From NCBI RefSeq assembly GCF_900115305.1, contig NZ_FOVW01000001.1:186001-250000 (forward strand): a stretch of 64,000 nucleotides of DNA. The letters run 5' to 3'. Below are positions 45,532-53,091 of this stretch, piece after piece. This stretch comes from Algoriphagus ornithinivorans. Its GTDB lineage: Bacteria > Bacteroidota > Bacteroidia > Cytophagales > Cyclobacteriaceae. The stretch's first letter is position 1. Each line of letters begins with the position of its first letter. Below the pieces are notes generated by a model that saw only the letters and a program-made list of their open reading frames with translations, did no database searches and was not told the DNA's origin. Both the position numbers and the translations under genes were made by a program.

Positions 45532-46259
45532 GTTACCCCGAGAATTTTCAATTCAGAAAGGAATTTGAAATCAACTCCTTCATGGTCAGCCCCAATGGTA
45601 CGCTTCGTGTTAAATCCTTGGCAGATTTACTTCAGGAGATCGCTTGGAAGCATGCTGATTCTGAAGATTTTGGGAGAAATCTCATGGAGAGTCAGCAAAT
45701 GTGGGCCTTATCCAGGTTTGAATTTAAAATTTTCAAGCTGCCCAAATGGGGAGATGAAATTGAAGTATTCACAGGTGGAAGAGGGGTTGAAAAGTTTTTT
45801 GCCTTTCGGGAATTCTTAGTAAGAGATAAATCCGGGAATATTTTGGTTCGAGCTATGAGTTCCTGGCTGCTTTTAGATCTGCGAACCAAAAGGATACAAA
45901 GGCCCGATCAGGTTTTGCCAGCTCAAGTATTTGATCCGCAGTTAAAGCCGGATTGGCAGCCTCCAAAAATACTAGTGGAAGGAGAGGAGATTTTCTCTTG
46001 CTCTCTTCAGGTAAAGCACTCTGATTTAGACTTATATAATCATGTGAATAATACCAGCTATATCCGTTGGGTGGAGGATTGTTGTCTGGAATTAGGGATG
46101 CAAATTATCGAGGAGCTTAGCATCAATTATCAATCGGAGTGTAAACTTGGGGATCAGTTGAATCTCATGGTTTACGAATTTTCAGGAGAGTTTTTATTGA
46201 AAGCCGTACTAGAAGATAAAGTCTGTTTCACAGCGAAGTGTAAGGGAAAGAGAAAATGA
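45528..46259 (+). CDS. Acyl-ACP thioesterase
   Basis: A 243-residue double-hotdog enzyme releasing fatty acids from acyl-ACP. The first hotdog has LLQEIAWKHADSEDFG and MWALSRFEFKI; the second has HSDLDLYNHVNNTSYIRWVED, where the Asn-His pair (NHVNN) and the Asp match FatA/FatB-type catalytic residues. SWLLLDLRTKRIQRP is also typical. It is coupled to the MFS gene by an ATGA overlap, so the carrier might export or import the acid product or a related compound. Ends 102 bp before the cytochrome gene. Confidence 0.9.
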   Translation: MSYPENFQFRKEFEINSFMVSPNGTLRVKSLADLLQEIAWKHADSEDFGRNLMESQQMWALSRFEFKIFKLPKWGDEIEVFTGGRGVEKFFAFREFLVRDKSGNILVRAMSSWLLLDLRTKRIQRPDQVLPAQVFDPQLKPDWQPPKILVEGEEIFSCSLQVKHSDLDLYNHVNNTSYIRWVEDCCLELGMQIIEELSINYQSECKLGDQLNLMVYEFSGEFLLKAVLEDKVCFTAKCKGKRK

Positions 46260-46297
46260 GAGGTGTTTTTCAATTCCTTTGCTTAACTTGATTTGGA

Positions 46298-46343
46298 TGT
46301 GATGCAAGTCACAGGAATTCAGTGGATAAATCCTGCATTTTTG
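46298..46343 (+). promoter_or_regulatory. CRP/FNR consensus site plus -7-like box upstream of the cytochrome gene
   Basis: TGTGA-TGCAAG-TCACA (46298-46313) matches the CRP consensus exactly. A near -7 box CATTTTTG is at 46336-46343, 19 bp before the ATG. The centre of the palindrome is 37.5 bp from the end of the box, against 36.5 bp at the persulfide dioxygenase promoter, consistent with class II activation of both. Confidence 0.6.
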
Positions 46344-46361
46344 TAAAGAATCAAGCATCTT

Positions 46362-47426
46362 ATGAATCAGTTAGGAAAACCTTTTTTACAAATCATTTCT
46401 CTGTTGTTAGGCTTATTGGCATTGGCTACTGCTTTGGTAGCAATGGTTGGAGGTATTGTTTTAATTTCTTCAGCAGGAATTCAACTACCATCTCTGAAAA
46501 ACACGAATCCTGAAACTTCCTTGCAGACTGAAGTTGCTGAAGTCAAACCCAAGTATTTAGAAGATCCAGCAGGAATGTGGGTGGCTCCTGATTGGTCTAA
46601 GGTAGAATTAGAGCCAAATGCTGAAGAAATCAAGTACGGCAGGGATTTGATCGCAAATACTGCTGAGTATTTAGGGCCCAACGGGAAGGTGAGAAAAATG
46701 TCCAATGGACTCAATTGTCAAAACTGCCACCTACAGGCTGGTACGGTTCCCTTAGGAAATAACTATTCAGCCGTGGCATCTACTTATCCAAAAGTCAGAT
46801 CACGCTCCGGAAAATCAGAGGATATTCCCAAGAGGATCAATGATTGTTTTGAGCGCAGTTTGAATGGAGGCACATTGGAATCAGACTCCAAGGAAATGAT
46901 TGCTATGGTAGCATATATGAATTGGGTAGGGAAGGATGTTCCAAAAGGAGAGAAGCCCAAAGGGGTTGGTTTGTATGAGGTTCCTTTGTTGGACAGAGCA
47001 GCAGATCCGGAAAAAGGGAAAAGTATTTACATCAATCAATGTCAAAGCTGCCATGGCCCAGAGGGTCAAGGTTTGGCTAAGCAAGATGGCAGTGGATATA
47101 TCTATCCTCCTTTATGGGGTTCGAATAGCTACAATCAGGGAGCAGGATTATTTCGACTCTCTAGGTTTGCGGGTTATGTCAGAGCCAATATGCCCTTGGG
47201 AGCAACTTTTGAAAACCCGCTTATATCAGATGAAGAAGCCTGGGATGTGGCAGCCTATGTCAATAGCATGGAAAGGCCATCCAAAGATTTAAGTCAAGAT
47301 TGGCCTGATATTTCCAAAAAACCTATGGATCATCCATTTGGACCATATAGTGACAGTTTCCCTGAAGTGCAACATAAATTTGGTCCGTTCAAACCTATCA
47401 CTGAAGCAAAGTCCAAGTCGGAATGA
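46362..47426 (+). CDS. tsdA: TsdA-like dihaem cytochrome c (thiosulfate dehydrogenase/tetrathionate reductase)
   Basis: A 354-residue protein with an N-terminal membrane anchor (about 12-38) and two class I cytochrome domains. Haem 1: Cys119-x-x-Cys122-His123 (GLNCQNCHLQAG). Haem 2: Cys227-x-x-Cys230-His231 (NQCQSCHGPEGQG), with Met277 in ANMPLG as the likely sixth ligand. Cys162 in RINDCFERSLNG sits 39 residues after His123, matching the place of the axial Cys that marks TsdA haem 1. The enzyme interconverts thiosulfate and tetrathionate in the periplasm. It is coupled to the porin gene by an ATGA overlap. Other dihaem cytochromes are possible if Cys162 is not a ligand. Confidence 0.75.
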   Translation: MNQLGKPFLQIISLLLGLLALATALVAMVGGIVLISSAGIQLPSLKNTNPETSLQTEVAEVKPKYLEDPAGMWVAPDWSKVELEPNAEEIKYGRDLIANTAEYLGPNGKVRKMSNGLNCQNCHLQAGTVPLGNNYSAVASTYPKVRSRSGKSEDIPKRINDCFERSLNGGTLESDSKEMIAMVAYMNWVGKDVPKGEKPKGVGLYEVPLLDRAADPEKGKSIYINQCQSCHGPEGQGLAKQDGSGYIYPPLWGSNSYNQGAGLFRLSRFAGYVRANMPLGATFENPLISDEEAWDVAAYVNSMERPSKDLSQDWPDISKKPMDHPFGPYSDSFPEVQHKFGPFKPITEAKSKSE

Positions 47427-48766
47427 AACTGACCACATTGGTTTTATTTTGGATTCTTCCATTAGGACTGAATGCGCAAGATTCTACCCAAAAGCTGAGT
47501 TTTCAGCCAACTATTCATGTTCGAAGTTTTTGGATGAGTACTTCTTACCAAAAAGACTTCAAAGATGATTTTGCATGGGGTAATTCTCTGAGTCTGGGCA
47601 TAAAGTCCAATTATCTTCAAAAATGGTATTTCCGAGCATCTATCAGAGGTTTTTTGAATACTTGGAGCTCGGATATATATGCCAATGATCCCTTGACCAA
47701 TAGAGATAACCGATATGAAACTGGATTATTTGATCTATTAAATAGGGGAGATAAAGCCTTTTTATCTTTTGAAAATCTATCCTTAGCTTATAAGTCTACC
47801 AAATGGGAGATTGAAATCGGAAGGATGGGAGTCAATACTCCATGGATCAACCCTCAAGATGGTCGATTGGCACCTACTCTGATGGAAGGTTTAAGGCTTG
47901 GTTTCAATCCAAGTTCCGATTGGAAAGTTTCTGGCTGGTTTATTCATAGATTGAGAGTTCGTGGAACTAAGGACTGGTTAAGGCCGGGAGAAACTGTCGG
48001 TATTTTCCCAGTTGCCCGAGATGTGAATGGTCTTCCGTCTCAATATTTCAATAACACGGAGAGCCGGTCTATACTCATCTCAGAGGTAGAAAAAGAATCC
48101 GAATGGGGTACTTTTAATTTTTCGAATACCTGGGCTGCTCATTTATTCTCTACTTATTGGTTCCAATGGGAAAGGGATTGGAATCGAGAGGAAAAGACTT
48201 CCTTTTTTTTCACTGGCTTACAGCTAGGTTTCCAACATGGAATCCGAAATGGGGGGAATGATAATCCCTTATTGGCATTCAAAGATCCTTCTGACCAAAA
48301 TTGGGTCGTTTCTACGAGAGTTGGATGGAAGAATTCCAAAGTAGAAGCACATTTGAATACAAGCATCCTGAGAGGTAAAGGGAGGTGGCTTAGTCCAAGA
48401 GAGTGGGGGAAGGATGCCTGGTATACATTTATACCCAGAGAAAGAAATGAAGGCTATGAGAGTTTGGAGGCATTGACAGCTTATTTTTCATTTCAATATC
48501 GAAGAAATATCCAACTATTCGGCCATATGGGCTTTCACTGGCTTCCAGATATTGGTGATCCATTAGCTAATAAATACGCTTTTCCTTCCTATAGGCAAGT
48601 GAACTTGGGAGTCAAATTCCATCCTAAAAATTACCAAAAATTGGATTTTCAGATATTGGTCATGAATAAAGAAGCTTTGGGGTCACAAAACCTCAGCCCT
48701 ACCCAACGCTATAATAAGGTTGAAATGATTCACCTAAATATCATAGCAAATTGGAGTTTAAACTGA
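47423..48766 (+). CDS. OprD-like outer-membrane porin, second paralogue
   Basis: A 447-residue protein with a Sec signal (about 1-18, LGLNAQ) and a barrel-type C terminus (IIANWSLN). Segments shared with the product at 41507 are HVRSFWMSTSY, YANDPLTNRDNRYETGLFD, RLAPTLMEGLRLGF and WLSPREWGKDAWYTFIPRER, so the two come from one duplication. The 4-bp overlap with tsdA strongly suggests it serves the cytochrome, for example by admitting thiosulfate or tetrathionate to the periplasm. No terminator stands out directly after it. Confidence 0.72.
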   Translation: MKLTTLVLFWILPLGLNAQDSTQKLSFQPTIHVRSFWMSTSYQKDFKDDFAWGNSLSLGIKSNYLQKWYFRASIRGFLNTWSSDIYANDPLTNRDNRYETGLFDLLNRGDKAFLSFENLSLAYKSTKWEIEIGRMGVNTPWINPQDGRLAPTLMEGLRLGFNPSSDWKVSGWFIHRLRVRGTKDWLRPGETVGIFPVARDVNGLPSQYFNNTESRSILISEVEKESEWGTFNFSNTWAAHLFSTYWFQWERDWNREEKTSFFFTGLQLGFQHGIRNGGNDNPLLAFKDPSDQNWVVSTRVGWKNSKVEAHLNTSILRGKGRWLSPREWGKDAWYTFIPRERNEGYESLEALTAYFSFQYRRNIQLFGHMGFHWLPDIGDPLANKYAFPSYRQVNLGVKFHPKNYQKLDFQILVMNKEALGSQNLSPTQRYNKVEMIHLNIIANWSLN

Positions 48767-48982
48767 ATTAAGGTCTGTTCCGGTCAAAAAAACTGAATAT
48801 CAATATTTTGGAGGATTCTACCCAATTGGATGTTTTTCTAATAAATTAGGAAATACCGAAACTTCTCCTCACCTTTGATGCGGATTCAAAAAAGGGACAA
48901 GCCCTTTAGAATTCAAAAAAATAATTTAGCGTTGATATTCAACCTGCTTAAGTAGCAAATTTCAGAGTTCCTCCCTTGCAAA

Positions 48983-49044
48983 GGTTTTAATTCTCTTCTT
49001 TCTACTTTTTTAATGGACGGTCATAGGACCGATAAATTAAAACC
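48983..49044 (+). promoter_or_regulatory. Hairpin-rich leader element upstream of the desaturase operon
   Basis: GGTTTTAATT (48983-48992) pairs perfectly with AATTAAAACC (49035-49044). Enclosed near the 3' side is a second hairpin, CGGTC-ATAG-GACCG (49018-49031). A further short hairpin (AAAGGG-N5-CCCTTT) lies upstream near 48895-48912. The element starts 111 bp before the proposed desaturase start and could be a structured 5' leader such as an RNA thermometer or attenuator. It matches no riboswitch I recognise. The rest of the 327-bp gap 48767-49093 shows no gene. Confidence 0.4.
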
Positions 49045-49093
49045 TGCAGCGAAATTCCCCCGGGAACAACTTTACCTTCTTAATTAACAGTTT

Positions 49094-50197
49094 ATTAAAA
49101 CAGTAAGATTCTCAGAGTCAGTTTTATCTGAATTCTCCAAAACCCTTCGAAAAAGAGTTTATAACCATTTTGAAACTACCCAGCAGTCCAAATACGGAAA
49201 TGCTGAGATGGTATTTAAAACCGTTTTTTTACTCTCTCTCTACATTGTGCCCATCGCATTAGTGATTTTGGGCGTTGCTCAAACCACCTTTCAACTTTAC
49301 GCTTGCTTTGTTTTAGCAGGATTAGGGATGGCAGGTGTAGGAATGGGAGTGATGCATGATGCCAATCATGGTTCTTATTCCAAAAACCCTACCGTCAACA
49401 AATGGGTAGGTTACACTTTAAACTTGGTAGGAGCTAGCTCCACAGTTTGGAAAATCCAGCATAATGTTTTGCATCATAGCTTTACCAATATTGACGAGCA
49501 TGATGACGACATCAATGCACCCTTTTTCCTAAGATTTTCTCCAAGCGCGAAGAAAAATTTCCTGCATAAATTCCAGCATTTATATGCTTGGATCTTTTAT
49601 TCTCTATCCACCATATCTTGGGTTACCGCCAAAGATTTCATTAGACTGACTCGTTATCACAAAATGGGACTGGTTAAGGGAGAGAATGCGTATAGAAACA
49701 ATATATTCAAATTGATCGCCTGGAAATTGGGCTATTTCATTGTAGCCTTGGGATTACCCTTGTTATTTGCTCCGTTCTCTGCAGGTCAAATCATATTAGC
49801 ATACATCGTAATGCACGCTGTGACAGGTTTTGTAATTACCATGGTTTTTCAAACTGCTCATATTGTACCTGAAGTGGAATTCCCTCTTCCTAATAGTGAA
49901 GGAATCGTGGAAGGTGAGCGTATGCTACATCAATTGGCTACTACCTGTAATTTCGCCCCAAATTCCAGAGTTTTGGAATGGTTTATAGGTGGACTCAATT
50001 ATCAAGTCGAACATCATTTATTCCCTGATATCTGCCATGTGCATTATCGGGATATTTCAAAAATTGTAAAAGCAACGGCTGAGGAATACCAGATTCCTTA
50101 CTATTCAAAGCCTAATTTTTTTGGGGCAGTATATGATCATTTTAGAATGCTTTATCTCTTGGGGAATAGCCCTGAGTTAGAGCCAGTAAAAGCCTAA
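49094..50197 (+). CDS. Fatty-acid (acyl-CoA type) desaturase, probable ATT start
   Basis: A membrane di-iron desaturase with His boxes HDANH, HNVLHH and QVEHH plus several hydrophobic segments. The first ATG is at 49208 (MVFKTVFLLSLY), but the frame stays open 38 codons further and encodes KTVRFSESVLSEFSKTLRKR, then VYNHFETTQQSKYGNAE, which looks like the usual N-terminal domain of this family. An in-frame TAA at 49085 leaves ATT at 49094 as the best start; no ATG, GTG or TTG occurs in between. It probably introduces double bonds to keep membranes fluid. It lies 4 bp before the helicase gene in one operon with csp. Confidence 0.85.
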   Translation: MKTVRFSESVLSEFSKTLRKRVYNHFETTQQSKYGNAEMVFKTVFLLSLYIVPIALVILGVAQTTFQLYACFVLAGLGMAGVGMGVMHDANHGSYSKNPTVNKWVGYTLNLVGASSTVWKIQHNVLHHSFTNIDEHDDDINAPFFLRFSPSAKKNFLHKFQHLYAWIFYSLSTISWVTAKDFIRLTRYHKMGLVKGENAYRNNIFKLIAWKLGYFIVALGLPLLFAPFSAGQIILAYIVMHAVTGFVITMVFQTAHIVPEVEFPLPNSEGIVEGERMLHQLATTCNFAPNSRVLEWFIGGLNYQVEHHLFPDICHVHYRDISKIVKATAEEYQIPYYSKPNFFGAVYDHFRMLYLLGNSPELEPVKA

Positions 50198-50201
50198 CAT
50201 T

Positions 50202-51407
50202 ATGAATCCGAATAACAGACCAAAACCAAATAGGGACAAGAGCAGAAATGCACGTCCTGTCGGTAGAACATCGCCTAAACAAGGCAAGCAGGCCAAAGTG
50301 TCCAAATTGGATCCAAGGCTATTGGTGAAGACAGCTTCACCGAGCAGTAAAACAGATTTTAAATCTGAAACCACTTTCTCTGATCTACCTATCGGTGCTC
50401 AGTTGAAGAAAAACCTGACCTTGAAAGGGTATACAACCTTGACAAAAATTCAGGATCAGTCTCTACTTCCACTTTTGGAAAAAAGAGATTTAATGGGAAT
50501 ATCTAATACAGGTTCGGGTAAAACCTGCGCTTTCTTAATACCTATCATTGAGCATGCTTTAGCAAACCCTCATGATTTCAAGGCATTGATCGTGACTCCG
50601 ACTAGAGAGTTGGCGCTTCAGATTGAGGAAGAGTTTAAGAGCCTGACCAAAGGCATGAATTTGAGATCTGCCACCTTCATTGGAGGCACAAATATTAATT
50701 CTGACGAAAAATCCTTGCATAGACATCCGCAGATTATTGTGGGTACTCCTGGAAGATTGTTGGATTTATATGGTAGAAGATTACTCAAGCTCAACATGGT
50801 CAAAACACTCGTCTTGGATGAGTTTGACAGAATGTTGGATATGGGTTTCGTAAACGATGTGAAGAAGTTGGTAGCGCCTATGAATCAAAGGAGCCAGACT
50901 ATGCTTTTCAGTGCGACTCTAGACCCTGATCAATCAGTATTGATCAAAAGCCTTTTGAATAATCCAGTTGAAGTAAAAGTAAATAGTGGAGGCAACTCCA
51001 GCGAGAATGTAGATCAGGAAATTGTCCATTTGAAAGATGGTCAAGATAAGTTTACTGTTTTGCAAAATATGTTTCAAAGTGCAGAGTTGGAGCGGGTGAT
51101 CATTTTCACCGAAACCAAAAGATTGGCTGATAGACTGAGTAAAAAATTAAATCAGGCAGGGATTCAATCCGGTCTGATCCACGGCAATAAATCCCAGAAC
51201 TTCCGCAATAGGACTATTGAGGAATTCAAAAACGGAACCACCAGAGTATTGGTAGCCACCGACGTGGCGGCCAGAGGTATAGACGTGGCTGATGTGACCC
51301 ATGTGATCAATTATCAGCTTCCCATGTCTATGGATAGTTATATCCACAGAATAGGCCGGACAGGGCGCGCCGGAAAAGCCGGTCGTGCCATCACATTTGT
51401 CAACTAA
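50202..51407 (+). CDS. DEAD-box RNA helicase (DEFD variant)
   Basis: A 401-residue RNA helicase with a basic N-terminal tail (NRPKPNRDKSRNARPVGRTS). RecA domain 1 has the Q motif LTKIQDQSL, Walker A SNTGSGKT, Ia TPTRELALQ, motif II as DEFD (LVLDEFDRMLDMGF) and SAT. Domain 2 has GLIHGNKSQ, VATDVAARGIDV and HRIGRTGRAGKAG. DEFD in place of DEAD keeps the two metal-contacting acids. It resembles RhlE/CshA-type cold-shock helicases. It follows the desaturase by 4 bp and precedes two small genes, the last a cold-shock protein. Confidence 0.93.
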   Translation: MNPNNRPKPNRDKSRNARPVGRTSPKQGKQAKVSKLDPRLLVKTASPSSKTDFKSETTFSDLPIGAQLKKNLTLKGYTTLTKIQDQSLLPLLEKRDLMGISNTGSGKTCAFLIPIIEHALANPHDFKALIVTPTRELALQIEEEFKSLTKGMNLRSATFIGGTNINSDEKSLHRHPQIIVGTPGRLLDLYGRRLLKLNMVKTLVLDEFDRMLDMGFVNDVKKLVAPMNQRSQTMLFSATLDPDQSVLIKSLLNNPVEVKVNSGGNSSENVDQEIVHLKDGQDKFTVLQNMFQSAELERVIIFTETKRLADRLSKKLNQAGIQSGLIHGNKSQNFRNRTIEEFKNGTTRVLVATDVAARGIDVADVTHVINYQLPMSMDSYIHRIGRTGRAGKAGRAITFVN

Positions 51408-51416
51408 AAATTCTAT

Positions 51417-51662
51417 ATGTCAAAAAATCAAAATGCATTCATCAAAAAACAAAAAGCAGAACTTAAAAGAAGAAAACAAAAAGAAAAATTAGAGAAAAAA
51501 TTAGCCCGCAAAGAACAGCCTAAAAGCGGGGATTTAGAAGACATGATGGCTTATGTCGATGAGTTTGGAAACATATCCGAAACTCCTCCGGAACCGGAGC
51601 CACCAAAAAAAGAAAGACCTAAAAATCAATATTTCAATAACAAACAACAAAGTAAAAATTAG
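51417..51662 (+). CDS. Small Lys/Arg-rich protein of the cold operon
   Basis: An 81-residue hydrophilic protein. Residues 1-35 form a very basic helix (NAFIKKQKAELKRRKQKEK), likely to bind RNA. A short acidic segment follows (GDLEDMMAYVDEFGNISE), then a Pro/Glu/Lys-rich tail. Proteins like this are often encoded next to cold-shock proteins in Bacteroidota. It lies 9 bp after the helicase gene and 5 bp before csp. No enzymatic motif is seen. Confidence 0.75.
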   Translation: MSKNQNAFIKKQKAELKRRKQKEKLEKKLARKEQPKSGDLEDMMAYVDEFGNISETPPEPEPPKKERPKNQYFNNKQQSKN

Positions 51663-51667
51663 TAATC

Positions 51668-51862
51668 ATGAATGAAGGAACAGTAAAATTCTTTAACACA
51701 ACCAAAGGTTTTGGTTTCATTACACCAGCAGACAACAGTGAAGATGTATTCGTACACCACTCAGGTCTAGTACACGAAATCCGTGAAAATGACAAAGTTA
51801 CTTTTGACGTAGTTCAAGGTAAAAAAGGTGTTAACGCAGTGAACGTTAAAGTAGTAGGTTAA
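51668..51862 (+). CDS. cspA: Cold-shock protein (CspA family)
   Basis: A 64-residue single OB-fold RNA/DNA chaperone. RNP1 is KGFGFITP and RNP2 is DVFVHHSGL; the start EGTVKFFNTTKG is canonical. It is the last gene of the desaturase-helicase operon and is followed by a strong terminator. Such proteins melt RNA structure at low temperature, so co-expression with an RNA helicase is functionally coherent. Confidence 0.95.
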   Translation: MNEGTVKFFNTTKGFGFITPADNSEDVFVHHSGLVHEIRENDKVTFDVVQGKKGVNAVNVKVVG

Positions 51863-51883
51863 TTCCTCCTGCTTTCAAAATAG

Positions 51884-51918
51884 AATCCCTGGGGCTATGC
51901 TTCAGGGATTTTTTTTTT
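51884..51918 (+). terminator. Rho-independent terminator of the desaturase-csp operon
   Basis: AATCCCTG (51884-51891) pairs with CAGGGATT (51903-51910), followed by eight Ts. Confidence 0.92.
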
Positions 51919-51950
51919 GGAAAAATCGATCAGAAAAGGAAACTGGGAGT

Positions 51951-52946
51951 TTACTTCAAAGCAATCTGATTGTCTAGCCTTTCTCCTTTTTCGAATTGAG
52001 TAATATTGTCTAGGGTAGTTTTGGCTATTTGTGCCAAAGCTTCATGAGTCAAGAATGCCTGATGGCCTGTAATCAAGACATTGGGGAACGTCATCAACCT
52101 GGAGATTTGCTCATCTTCCAAAATTTGCTCAGAAAGATTTCTGAAAAATAAGTCTTCTTCCTGCTCATATACATCTATGCCCAAATAGCCTAGTTCCCGG
52201 GATTTTAAAGCCTGAATTACCGCCTTGGTTTCGATCAAAGCTCCTCTCGAGGTATTGATTAGCATGCAGTTGTTTTTCATCTGAGAGAGAGCAGTTTTGT
52301 TGATCAAGTGCTTTGTGTCGGGAGTTAAGGGGCAGTGAAGGGAAATGATATCAGACTGGGAGAATAAATCCTCTAAACTGACATATTTTACCCCTAAGTC
52401 CTTCATTTCTTCATTTTGAAATACATCAAAGGCTACAACTTCACATCCAAAACCCAATGCTATCTTACAGAAAGCCCTACCAATGGCCCCGGTGCCAATG
52501 ACCCCGATAGTTTTTTTGTATAAATTAAATCCAGTGAGCCCCTCCAGAGAAAAGTTGGATTCCCTGATCCTGTTGTATGCTTTATGTGTCTTTCTACTTA
52601 GTGTCAGAATCAAGGCAAAGGCGTGTTCAGCAACTGCCTCAGGGCTGTAGACTGGTACTCTAACTACAGGAAGGTCTAAAGAACTCGCAGCTTCTAAATC
52701 TACCTGATTGTAACCGGCACAACGAAGAGCTATTAACTGAACTCCATTTTCTTTGAGGAGAGTAAGAGTATTTTTATCCAAACTATCATTTACAAACGCA
52801 CAGACAGCTTCATATCCTTTTGCTAAAGGAGCTGAAAATTGGTCAAGCTTCGTCTCAAAATAGGTGATCTCGTGATGATAGTTTGCCAAGATGGAGCCAA
52901 AGCTATCTTCATCATATGACTTGGTACTAAAAAATGCAATTTTCAT
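51951..52946 (-). CDS. D-2-hydroxyacid dehydrogenase (LdhA-like)
   Basis: A 331-residue NAD-dependent dehydrogenase starting MKIAFFSTKSYDEDSFG (ATG 52944-52946); an ATG 7 codons earlier is also open. The Rossmann motif is GVIGTGAIGRAFCKIALGFG. Catalytic residues are Arg in ALRCAGYNQVDL or NTSRGALIE, Glu in DVYEQEEDLF and His in TGHQAFLTHEA. FSTKSYD-type starts and the GLDVYEQE segment fit fermentative D-lactate dehydrogenases. Upstream lies a hairpin-rich repeat. Substrate is most likely pyruvate/D-lactate. Confidence 0.9.
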   Translation of the reverse strand: MKIAFFSTKSYDEDSFGSILANYHHEITYFETKLDQFSAPLAKGYEAVCAFVNDSLDKNTLTLLKENGVQLIALRCAGYNQVDLEAASSLDLPVVRVPVYSPEAVAEHAFALILTLSRKTHKAYNRIRESNFSLEGLTGFNLYKKTIGVIGTGAIGRAFCKIALGFGCEVVAFDVFQNEEMKDLGVKYVSLEDLFSQSDIISLHCPLTPDTKHLINKTALSQMKNNCMLINTSRGALIETKAVIQALKSRELGYLGIDVYEQEEDLFFRNLSEQILEDEQISRLMTFPNVLITGHQAFLTHEALAQIAKTTLDNITQFEKGERLDNQIALK

Positions 52947-52980
52947 ATGTTTATAATTTGTTTTCAAAGGTCACTACCTG

Positions 52981-53048
52981 TCCCGAAAATCGGGATGGAA
53001 TCCCTGCCTGCCGCAGGCAGGTCGCACAGTTTCCCCGATATATCGGGG
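52981..53048. repeat. Triple-hairpin intergenic repeat, member C
   Basis: Within 68 bp there are three palindromes: TCCCGA-AAA-TCGGGA (52981-52995), CCTGCCTG-CCG-CAGGCAGG (53003-53021) and the perfect 16-mer CCCCGATATATCGGGG (53033-53048). The middle 19-mer differs from the hairpin at 25899-25917 only in its loop. It lies between the 53092 gene and the dehydrogenase, both on the minus strand. No T-tracts follow the stems, so they are not typical terminators. Confidence 0.7.
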
Positions 53049-53091
53049 CATGCTAATGTGTTTCGTTCTCCTCGTGCTCGATTTCATGCTT

